NCBI GenBank assembly: GCA_023231105.1
Contig: JALNWB010000020.1
Coordinates: 1 to 38,169 of the forward strand
Source: Ignavibacteriaceae bacterium
GTDB taxonomy: Bacteria > Bacteroidota > Ignavibacteria > Ignavibacteriales > Ignavibacteriaceae
Length of the DNA: 38,169 bases
Direction of reading: 5' to 3'
The notes beneath the pieces are model-generated. The model was not told the origin of the DNA, searched no databases, and saw only the letters and a program-made list of their open reading frames with translations. This document shows positions 9,224-16,148 of this stretch, piece after piece (the stretch's first letter is position 1; the number at the start of each line of letters is the position of its first letter). Both the position numbers and the translations under genes were made by a program.

Positions 9224-10257
9224 CCATTACTGAATTAGTTAAAAAATACGACCCGGAAAATCAATTTGAAGTTTTAAAAAATTCTTATCAACAGATTGAG
9301 TATGCGAAGAACAATCAATATGATCTTGCCGGGATTGACACTTCAAAAATAAAAAATATAATTGTTAGCGGTTTGGGTGGTTCGGCGATTAGCGGCGACT
9401 TAATGGTGAACTTCTTGCAGAACGAAATTGCACTTCCGATGCAAGTAAACAGAAATTATTCTTTACCGAATTATGCTAATGAATCAACTCTTCTGCTTGC
9501 ATCTTCGTATTCGGGAAATACGGAAGAAACAATTTCAGTTTTAAATGAAGCTTTGAAACGAAAATGCCAAATCATTTGTTTAACAACCGGAGGAACGGTA
9601 AAAGAAATTGCTGATCGAGAAAAACTTCCTACCGTTATTCTTCAAAAAGGTTTTCAGCCACGCTATTCGTTAGGATTAAGTTTTTTCAGTCTGCTTAAAG
9701 TATTACAAACTCTGCGGCTTGTTACCACTTCACAAGAAATAATTGATAAAACAATTCTTCTTTGGAAGAAAAGGGGAGAAGAATTTTCAACAGAAAATAA
9801 TTATTCATTTCAAGTTGCTGAAAAACTTGTTGGCTTTCTGCCGGTAATTTATTCAACTGCTGATTTAACTTCATCTGTCGGCAATAGATTCAAATGCCAG
9901 ATAAATGAAAATTCAAAAATGCACGCTTTCCATAATGCATTTCCGGAATTGAATCATAACGAAATTATCGGTTGGGAAACTTATGATGAACGCGTTGCAA
10001 AGTTGAAAGCAGTTTTTATTGAAGAAGTCACAACTCATTCGCAAATTAAAAAACGATTTACAATTACATCCGAATTACTAACAAAAGCTGGAGTTGAAAT
10101 AATTTCATTATCAAGCGCTGAAGCATCATTTCAAGAGCGGCTGCTTGATTTAATTTATTTGACAGATTGGATTTCTTATTATCTCGCAATCCAACGTGGT
10201 AAAGATCCAAGTGAAATAGAATATATTCATCTTTTAAAAAAGCGATTAGCTGAATAA
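9220..10257 (+). CDS. Bifunctional phosphoglucose/phosphomannose isomerase
   Basis: A 345-residue two-SIS-domain isomerase of the PGI/PMI family, which interconverts glucose-6-, mannose-6- and fructose-6-phosphate. The first SIS domain shows VSGLGGSAISGDL and SSYSGNTEETIS (phosphate binding); the second half holds PELNHNEIIGWE, with the Glu and His used in catalysis in this family. It is much shorter than classical PGI (about 550 residues). It is the last gene of the overlapping series that begins at fni. The region immediately after its stop is the restriction-modification relic. Confidence 0.92.
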   Translation: MTITELVKKYDPENQFEVLKNSYQQIEYAKNNQYDLAGIDTSKIKNIIVSGLGGSAISGDLMVNFLQNEIALPMQVNRNYSLPNYANESTLLLASSYSGNTEETISVLNEALKRKCQIICLTTGGTVKEIADREKLPTVILQKGFQPRYSLGLSFFSLLKVLQTLRLVTTSQEIIDKTILLWKKRGEEFSTENNYSFQVAEKLVGFLPVIYSTADLTSSVGNRFKCQINENSKMHAFHNAFPELNHNEIIGWETYDERVAKLKAVFIEEVTTHSQIKKRFTITSELLTKAGVEIISLSSAEASFQERLLDLIYLTDWISYYLAIQRGKDPSEIEYIHLLKKRLAE

Positions 10258-10270
10258 AGTAAGAAAATAA

Positions 10271-10390
10271 ATGTCTGAAATAAATAAAATTTTAACCTAC
10301 TTGACGGTGAGGCAGGGTGCCGATGACAATTTTATTAATCAACAAGTTTTTGGAAGATTATTAAAAGAGGTTGGTTATGAATTTAATTGA
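10271..10390 (+). pseudogene. Tail fragment of an unrecognised gene upstream of the hsdM relic
   Basis: A 39-codon open frame (first residues MSEINKILTYLTVRQGADD, last residues LLKEVGYEFN) that ends inside the start of the hsdM relic with a 14-base overlap. There is no ribosome binding site and the product is too short to be a domain. The overlap suggests it is the 3' end of the gene that preceded hsdM in the ancestral locus, cut off just after the isomerase stop. I do not recognise the family, and a real small peptide cannot be excluded. Confidence 0.4.
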
Positions 10391-10708
10391 AACAGGAATA
10401 GAAAAAGGACTTGTGAGATTTGATGAAGAACGAAACTTTATCACTTACATTCATCAAAATATAAAACGCAGTTTTAACAACCCCGAAGAAAAAGTTCAGG
10501 CAGAAGCATTTATGACTTTGGTGAAGAAATGACTGAAAAATATTTTACCGCTAAACAACAAGCGCTCGATGATTATCCAATTTTTATGGCAATAGCAGAA
10601 GACATTGGTTATGATGCAACAGGCAGAAGTACAGGCAAAAATGAATTACCCGAGATAAGCAAAGAGTTATCCCTGTTTATTCAACACATCAACAAAGCAG
10701 AAAAATAA
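10377..10708 (+). pseudogene. Type I restriction-modification methylase (HsdM-like), middle deleted
   Basis: Two ends of one gene joined out of frame. The 5' frame (10377-10532, 51 codons) begins MNLIETGIEKGLVRFDEER and contains NNPEEKVQAEAF, the start of the HsdR_N-type domain found at the front of many N-6 adenine methylases in Bacteroidota. The 3' frame continues after about 10510 with FGEEMTEKYF and DDYPIFMAIAEDIGYDATGR up to the TAA at 10706-10708, which matches the extreme C-terminus of the same kind of methylase. The SAM-binding and NPPY catalytic core, several hundred codons, is absent. An ATG at 10529 could still make a 59-residue peptide. The assignment is from memory of the family and needs a homology search. 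Confidence 0.65.
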
Positions 10709-11529
10709 TGGGCAAGACAAAAAATAAAACCATCAATGTAAAAGGAACCGAGATTTCGATTATTACGAAAAATAATAATGATTACATTTCTTTAACCGAT
10801 ATGCTCAAAGCCAAAGACGGTGATTTTTTTATATCTGACTGGCTTAGAAATAGAAACACTGTAGAGTTTCTAGGAATTTGGGAGAGTGTTTACAATCCCG
10901 ATTTTAATTATGGCGAATTCGCCATAATTAAAAGTCAAGCAGGGTTGAACAATTACAAGATAAGCGTTAAAGAATGGGAGGAGAAAACAAATGCAATTGG
11001 GCTTAACGCAACTGCCGGTAGATATGGGGGAACTTATGCACATCCTGATATTGCCTTTGAGTTTGGGATGTGGATTAGTGCTGAATTTAAGATCTACCTG
11101 ATAAAAGAATTTCAAAGACTCAAAGACGAAGAGAACCAGACTAAACATTTGGAGTGGAATCTTCAACGCACCCTTGCAAAAATTAATTACCGTATTCATA
11201 CAGACGCTATTAAAGAAACCTTAATTCCCACAGTGATTACAAAACAGCAAATAAATTTCGTTTATGCCAATGAAGCTGATTTGTTGAATGTTGCGCTCTT
11301 TGGTATAACCGCTAAAGAATGGCGAGATCAAAATCCAGAGAAAGAAGGAAACATACGTGATTACTCGACTCTGGAACAATTAGTTGTTTTAACAAATCTT
11401 GAAAGCATTAATTCTGTTTTACTAAGACAACAACTACCGCAAAGTGAGCGCTTAAAAAAACTTAACGAAGTAGCTATTACACAAATGAAATCTTTATTGA
11501 TGAACTATAATTTGAAAAAGTTGAAGTAA
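10708..11529 (+). CDS. KilA-N domain protein
   Basis: An apparently intact 273-residue protein. The N-terminal 120 residues look like a KilA-N domain, a DNA-binding fold found in phage and in accessory bacterial genes: ISLTDMLKAKDG, SDWLRNRNTVEFLGIWE, YGGTYAHPDIAFEFGMWIS and EFKIYLIKEFQRLK. The C-terminal half is helical and of unknown role (ITAKEWRDQNPEK, LESINSVLLRQQ). Its ATG overlaps the TAA of the hsdM relic, and the hsdS relic starts three bases after its stop. The order hsdM-KilA-N-hsdS is one I associate with type I loci in Bacteroidota. It carries a perfect 32-bp palindrome at 10902-10933. With both partners broken, its present role is unknown; it may be an early-stage survivor of decay. 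Confidence 0.82.
   Translation: MGKTKNKTINVKGTEISIITKNNNDYISLTDMLKAKDGDFFISDWLRNRNTVEFLGIWESVYNPDFNYGEFAIIKSQAGLNNYKISVKEWEEKTNAIGLNATAGRYGGTYAHPDIAFEFGMWISAEFKIYLIKEFQRLKDEENQTKHLEWNLQRTLAKINYRIHTDAIKETLIPTVITKQQINFVYANEADLLNVALFGITAKEWRDQNPEKEGNIRDYSTLEQLVVLTNLESINSVLLRQQLPQSERLKKLNEVAITQMKSLLMNYNLKKLK
10902..10933. repeat. Perfect 32-bp palindrome inside the KilA-N gene
   Basis: TTTTAATTATGGCGAA at 10902-10917 is followed immediately by its exact reverse complement at 10918-10933, with no spacer; the centre is a GAATTC. It encodes the DFNYGEFAIIK part of the KilA-N protein. The symmetry stops at 10901/10934. It may be a cruciform or protein-binding site, or partly a by-product of the conserved protein sequence. 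Confidence 0.9.
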
Positions 11530-11532
11530 AGA

Positions 11533-11834
11533 ATGCCGGAAAGCACTTATACTATTTCTCCTACACTAAATAAGAATAAGATCTTTCTGCTTCAAAAAAG
11601 TGAAGTTGAAAAATCTTTAAGCCCGCTTTACTATTCATCTTTTCCAATGAAAATTTCTCATAGTAAAAAACTTAAAGAAATTGCGTTCATAAATCTTACA
11701 CGACCAAGACCAAGACCAAAGTTTGAAAGTGAAGACCTTGTTCCGTATGTTGGTTTACCTGAAATAGATGAACATCCAAATCCATTGTTGAAGTTGCAAT
11801 GAGACCTTACAAAGAAGTTGCTGGGAGAAATATT
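11533..11834 (+). pseudogene. HsdS (type I specificity subunit) 5' remnant, frameshifted and truncated
   Basis: The frame from 11533 encodes about 81 residues of an HsdS-like N-terminus (KIFLLQKSEVEKSLSPLYYS, then FESEDLVPYVGLPEIDEH), after which it drifts and stops at 11800-11802. From about 11775 the matching sequence continues in another frame: KSIVEVAMRPYKEVAGRNI, ending at 11834. A single lost T in GAACAT(T)CC near 11775 would restore one continuous reading, DEHSKSIVEVAM. The remnant then runs straight and in frame into the pyrE ATG, so the rest of hsdS is gone. The family call rests on recognition of these segments, not on a search. Confidence 0.6.
11823..11828 (+). promoter_or_regulatory. 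pyrE ribosome binding site lying in the hsdS remnant
   Basis: GGGAGA ends 6 bases before the ATG at 11835 and decides the pyrE start. The same bases are the Gly-Arg codons of the HsdS segment AGRNI, so the site was apparently contributed by the relic. Confidence 0.55.
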
Positions 11835-12419
11835 ATGAAGAATTTAACGGAAGAAGAAATACTAAACATTTTCAAAAAAACGGAAGCTCTTTTAAACGGA
11901 CATTTTCTTTTGACTTCCGGTAGGCATAGCAACGTTTATTTCCAATGTGCAAAAGTACTCCAATACCCAGAATATAATAATATTATTTGTGCCGCAATTG
12001 CCGAACATTATAAAAATTTTGAAATTGATACGGTAATAGCTCCGGCAATCGGCGGAATAGTTGTTGGGCAAGAAGTCGCGCGCCAATTAAATAAGCGGTT
12101 CATTTTTGCTGAAAGAGAAGATAAAAAATTAAACTTACGCCGCGGTTTTTCAATTGAAAAAGGGGAGCGGATACTTGTTTGCGAAGATGTTGTGACAACC
12201 GGCGGTTCTGTTTTTGAGGTTATCGACATCATTAAACAAAGCGAAGCAGTTCCCGTTGGCGTTGGGTTCATTGTAGATAGGAGCAAAGGAAAAGTTCAAT
12301 TCGGCGTGCCTCAAAAAAGCGTTGTTTCACTTGATGCCATATCTTATGAGCCGGGAAATTGTATTTTGTGTAAGGAAAACATTCCATTTATTAAACCTGG
12401 TTCGCGAAAAATTTTATGA
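11835..12419 (+). CDS. pyrE: Orotate phosphoribosyltransferase
   Basis: A 194-residue enzyme joining orotate to PRPP in UMP synthesis. Family marks are NGHFLLTSGRHSNVYFQCAK near the N-terminus, a metal/substrate loop around EREDKKLNLRRGF, and the PRPP-binding motif ILVCEDVVTTGGS. I start it at the ATG at 11835, where the OPRTase similarity begins and a GGGAGA precedes it. The open frame extends back in frame to an ATG at 11799, but those 12 codons (RPYKEVAGRNI) belong to the hsdS remnant. The stop overlaps mscS by 4 bases. Its original promoter or upstream partner has been replaced or displaced by the restriction-modification relic. Confidence 0.94.
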   Translation: MKNLTEEEILNIFKKTEALLNGHFLLTSGRHSNVYFQCAKVLQYPEYNNIICAAIAEHYKNFEIDTVIAPAIGGIVVGQEVARQLNKRFIFAEREDKKLNLRRGFSIEKGERILVCEDVVTTGGSVFEVIDIIKQSEAVPVGVGFIVDRSKGKVQFGVPQKSVVSLDAISYEPGNCILCKENIPFIKPGSRKIL

Positions 12420-13552
12420 TCAACAAATTGTTAGAGCATTTTCGAACTAATATTAACAACGATTTACTATACATCGCCATCATCAGTTTTGGTGTTGCCG
12501 CGGTTCTAATTGTTTTCGGGAAAATGATCTCGCTAACATTAAGAAAATTATTAAAACCGATTGTTAAACGTTCCAAAGCCAAAATTGATGATCAGATGTT
12601 TGAGCTAATGAAATCAACATTCTTCAAGATCATCATTTTGATTGGATTATCTGTTGGATTGGGAATTTTCAAAAGCGGGTTATCGTTACAGTCAGGTAAC
12701 CCTCCGCAAAAATTAATTACCTATTATCCTTATTTCGAAGATATCGTAATAGGAGCCGACTACGCTTTGTTTTTATTGATCGTCGTCATCATTTTAGTTG
12801 TAAGTTTCAGAACAGTTACAATATTGTTCAACTGGTATTCAGGAAAGATTGATGCCGGAGAAAACAAAAATTTAAGCGGAAGTTTGTTCCCGCTGCTCCA
12901 AAAATTAAGCAAAATGCTTTTAACTGCTCTCGCATTTGTTATTGTTTTGGCAAAGTTTCATATTGACATCAGTGGATTTATAGTTTCGCTTGGTGTAGGT
13001 TCTCTTGCTATAGCATTAGCCGCCCAGGAAACAATATCAAATATGATTTCCGGATTTATTATTATGACCGATAGACCTTTTCGTATCGGTGACAGGATAA
13101 AAGTTAATCCGGACTTAGTTGGTGATGTAATTGAAATTGGAGTTAGAAGTACAAAGGTTCTGGATTTCGATAATAATATTATAATTGTTCCAAACAATGA
13201 TATTGTAAAATCGCGGATTGTTAATCTAACATATCCTTCCGCTCTTTCGCGAGTGGTTGTAGAAGTTATGGTTTCTTATAATTGTGATATTGACAAAGTA
13301 AAAAAGATTCTGATTTCTGTTGCAGAGAATAATCCTTTAGTTGCAAAGTCTCCCGCACCGGATACTTTTTTAACTAAATTTGATGATTCAGGAGTAAGTT
13401 ATCGCTTGACAGCTTTTACGGAAAATTATCAAAATAATGCGAAACTCGGAAGTGAATTAAGAGAAGCGATCTTAATTGAATTTAGAAAAGAGAAAATAGA
13501 AATCCCATTCCCCCAAATGGATATTCGATTACAAAAAAATAATGAGAGCTAA
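12416..13552 (+). CDS. Small-conductance mechanosensitive channel (MscS family)
   Basis: A 378-residue inner-membrane channel that opens under membrane tension. There are hydrophobic segments near residues 12-35, 62-85, 112-135 and 160-180, followed by the pore helix and beta domain signature (FIVSLGVGSLAIALAAQE, then ISGFIIMTDRPFRIGDRI), a VIEIGVRSTKV beta segment and a mixed alpha/beta C-terminal domain ending FPQMDIRL. It is somewhat longer than E. coli MscS (286) because of one or two additional N-terminal helices. It overlaps pyrE by 4 bases. Confidence 0.93.
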   Translation: MINKLLEHFRTNINNDLLYIAIISFGVAAVLIVFGKMISLTLRKLLKPIVKRSKAKIDDQMFELMKSTFFKIIILIGLSVGLGIFKSGLSLQSGNPPQKLITYYPYFEDIVIGADYALFLLIVVIILVVSFRTVTILFNWYSGKIDAGENKNLSGSLFPLLQKLSKMLLTALAFVIVLAKFHIDISGFIVSLGVGSLAIALAAQETISNMISGFIIMTDRPFRIGDRIKVNPDLVGDVIEIGVRSTKVLDFDNNIIIVPNNDIVKSRIVNLTYPSALSRVVVEVMVSYNCDIDKVKKILISVAENNPLVAKSPAPDTFLTKFDDSGVSYRLTAFTENYQNNAKLGSELREAILIEFRKEKIEIPFPQMDIRLQKNNES

Positions 13553-13553
13553 A

Positions 13554-14822
13554 ATGAAATATTTTATACTTTTTATAAGTCTGTTCATTTCTTTAAATGG
13601 ACAAATCAAATTTGATTCTTATTTTGAAAACAAAACGTTGAGGATTGATTATTATCATTCCGGCGATAATTCAAGTGATGAGTATTCATTCGATGAATTG
13701 CGTGAAGAACCATATTGGGGCGGATCTCAAACACATCTACTAGATTTGTTCAACTATGGTAAGTATAAAGTTGAGGTAGCTGATTCTGCTACAAATAGTG
13801 TGCTTTATTCAAAGTACTTTTCAACATTATTCTCGGAATGGCAAACCACCGCAGAAGCAAAATTATATAAAAAAAGTTTTAACGAGTCAGTTGTTTTTCC
13901 TTTCCCTAAAAAGACGGTCATTGTTTCGTTATTTTCAAGAGATAGAAGAAATGAGTTGCACAAAAAGTTTACCATGGTTGTAAATCCAAAAAATTATTTT
14001 ATCGCAAAAGATAGAAGGAACGAATTTCCAAATTTCAAGGTTAGCTACTCTGGAGACCCGTCTAAAAAAGTTGATATAGTAATTATACCGGACGGTTATA
14101 CAGCCGGTGAAATGGATAAGTTCAAAACTGACTGCAATAAATTTGCTCAATACCTTTTTAACGCTTCGCCTTACAAAGAAAATAAAGAAAGCTTTAATAT
14201 TTGGGGAATAGAAGCTCCTTCGAAAGAAAGCGGAACCGACATACCGGGGCAAAATATTTGGAAAAGGACGAACGTCAATACTACATTTTATACTTTTGAT
14301 GAAGAACGATATTGTATGACTTCCGATTATAAAGCAGTGCGCGATTATGCCGCGAATGCGCCATACGATCAAATCTATATTTTGGTGAACTCCTCCAAAT
14401 ACGGCGGCGGATCAATTTACAATCATTATTCCGTCTGTGTAGCTGATAACTTTAAAAGCGAATACATCTTTGTTCATGAGTTTGGACATGGGTTTGCGTT
14501 CCTCGGGGATGAATACTACACAAGCTCAACAGCATATTTGGATTTTTACCCGACCGACATCGAACCGTTGGAAGCAAACTTAACTACGAGAGTTAACTTC
14601 GATGCTAAATGGAAGAACATGGTTGACAAAGATATTCCAATTCCAACTCCAAATGATACAACCTATAAAAATAAAGTCGGTTTGTTTGAAGGAGGCGGTT
14701 ATATGGCGAAGGGTATATATCGTCCAAGTTATGATTGTTCAATGAAATCGGCATCAGTTAACAACTTTTGTCCCGTTTGCAAAAAAGCAATTCAAGAAAT
14801 GATAGATTTTTACTCTAAATAA
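13554..14822 (+). CDS. Secreted M64-family (IgA peptidase type) metallopeptidase
   Basis: A 422-residue protein with an N-terminal signal peptide (MKYFILFISLFISLNG). The catalytic centre HEFGHGFAFLGDEYY has zinc ligands His308 and His312, general base Glu309 and the downstream Asp expected in the HExxHxxxxxxD arrangement of M64. Also typical are VDIVIIPDGYT, the FNIWGIEAPSKESGTD segment and a C-terminal MKSASVNNFCPVCKKAI cysteine segment. The N-terminal 140 residues are a beta-rich domain. There is no T9SS sorting tail. I use the ATG at 13554; the in-frame ATG at 13542 lies inside mscS and would add four residues before the signal peptide. Role: secreted proteolysis; the natural substrate is unknown. 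Confidence 0.9.
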   Translation: MKYFILFISLFISLNGQIKFDSYFENKTLRIDYYHSGDNSSDEYSFDELREEPYWGGSQTHLLDLFNYGKYKVEVADSATNSVLYSKYFSTLFSEWQTTAEAKLYKKSFNESVVFPFPKKTVIVSLFSRDRRNELHKKFTMVVNPKNYFIAKDRRNEFPNFKVSYSGDPSKKVDIVIIPDGYTAGEMDKFKTDCNKFAQYLFNASPYKENKESFNIWGIEAPSKESGTDIPGQNIWKRTNVNTTFYTFDEERYCMTSDYKAVRDYAANAPYDQIYILVNSSKYGGGSIYNHYSVCVADNFKSEYIFVHEFGHGFAFLGDEYYTSSTAYLDFYPTDIEPLEANLTTRVNFDAKWKNMVDKDIPIPTPNDTTYKNKVGLFEGGGYMAKGIYRPSYDCSMKSASVNNFCPVCKKAIQEMIDFYSK

Positions 14823-14872
14823 TTTTTTTAACTGGTCGCGTTCTAAATATTTTCTAACAAAAAAAGAGTATC

Positions 14873-16108
14873 ATGTTTTACCGGGATCTTCATCAAACAA
14901 TAGAGACAATAACTTCAAAGTTCTTTGCAGTAGAAATTGATATGCTCGTAACGGTTGTTCAGGAACTTGTTAAGAAGCAAGATATTCAAATTCTCGGTGG
15001 AAGAATTTGGAGATTTTCATTAGAAAAACAAGGCTATGAGCTCGTTTATCAAACTGCGAAGAAATCTAAAATAAATTCTGATTTTATTCTTTCGATAAGT
15101 GATTACCCGCTGTTTGATAATTTGGAAAAAGAGAGAACGGTTCTGCGATCAGAGACGAATGATTTTCTGAAGAAAAAAGGAATTGCAAAATACTATGCTT
15201 CCGGCGTAGGGAACAAAGTTAAACTGAATGGGAAAAAATATTACGAATATCTTTTAGCATTTAACAGTTCAAGCGTAAGTTCAGAGTACAAATATTCGTT
15301 GAATATTATTGCTACGGTCGTAACTTCAAAGTTGAAGCAATGGCGCTCATCCAAAAGCGAACGCTCGATAAAGGCTGATATTGACAAAGCCCGTATTCTT
15401 CAAAAATCAATTCTTCCGCAGCATGAATACCCGTTCTTTGATTTTGATTTATACGGAATTACCTATCCGGCAGAAATTGTCGGCGGCGATTTTTTTGATT
15501 ATCTCGAAATCGGCGATGACAAAGATCGATTGGGAATTGTTCTCGGCGATGCTGCAAGTAAAGGAATAGCTGCAGCTGCAGAAGCGATGTACATCTCCGG
15601 CGCTATCCGCATGGCGATGACATTCGAAATAAAAATTGTAACGCTGATGAGAAGAATAAACACTCTTGTGAATAAAATTTTCAGCGATGATAAATTCAGT
15701 TCTTTCTTCTACGGCGAGTTGTCAAGTGATAAATCAGGCTTATTTCTATATGCTAATGCCGGACACAATCCGCCTTTCTTTTATAAAATAAAAGAGAAAA
15801 AAATATATTATCTAAACCCAACCGGTCCTGTTTTGGGTCCGGCGCCAAAAGCAAATTATACGGTGGACAGCATCCTTTTTGAAAAAGGAGACGTGCTTCT
15901 AATTTACAGTGACGGAATGATAGACTCCGCAGATAAAAATTTTGAACCTTTCGGTGAAAAGAAAATTGAAACAATTTTAACAGAAAATGTTCATCGTTCA
16001 TCAAAAGAAATTGCCGCGCTTCTTATTGAAGCGGTTGTAAAATATTCGGAAGGGGGAGAGTACAATGATGATAAAACAGTTGTTGTAATTAAGAAAAAAG
16101 AAAATTAA
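14873..16108 (+). CDS. PP2C-type serine phosphatase (SpoIIE/RsbU family) with GAF-like N-terminus
   Basis: 411 residues. Residues of about 1-165 have no clear motif but look like a GAF-type sensor. Residues of about 180-405 are a SpoIIE/RsbU phosphatase: KARILQKSILPQ, the metal-binding VGGDFFDY, LGDAASKGIAAA, NAGHNPP, YSDGMIDS and a final NDDKTVVVI. These enzymes usually dephosphorylate an anti-sigma-factor antagonist in a partner-switching pathway. No anti-sigma kinase or STAS-domain gene is in the window, so the target is unknown. It is a separate gene with 40-50 base gaps on each side, so its transcription may be independent. Confidence 0.92.
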   Translation: MFYRDLHQTIETITSKFFAVEIDMLVTVVQELVKKQDIQILGGRIWRFSLEKQGYELVYQTAKKSKINSDFILSISDYPLFDNLEKERTVLRSETNDFLKKKGIAKYYASGVGNKVKLNGKKYYEYLLAFNSSSVSSEYKYSLNIIATVVTSKLKQWRSSKSERSIKADIDKARILQKSILPQHEYPFFDFDLYGITYPAEIVGGDFFDYLEIGDDKDRLGIVLGDAASKGIAAAAEAMYISGAIRMAMTFEIKIVTLMRRINTLVNKIFSDDKFSSFFYGELSSDKSGLFLYANAGHNPPFFYKIKEKKIYYLNPTGPVLGPAPKANYTVDSILFEKGDVLLIYSDGMIDSADKNFEPFGEKKIETILTENVHRSSKEIAALLIEAVVKYSEGGEYNDDKTVVVIKKKEN

Positions 16109-16148
16109 TTTGGGACAAGTCAATTAACTATCATAAATAATAATTGAA

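Noticed and set aside
10870..11199. 109-codon minus-strand open frame across the KilA-N gene
   Set aside because: It is antisense to a well-supported gene; its NYGEFAIIK stretch only mirrors the plus-strand protein because of the 32-bp palindrome.
11799..11834. ATG at 11799 as the start of pyrE
   Set aside because: The 12 added codons read as HsdS (RPYKEVAGRNI), while OPRTase similarity and a ribosome binding site fit the ATG at 11835.
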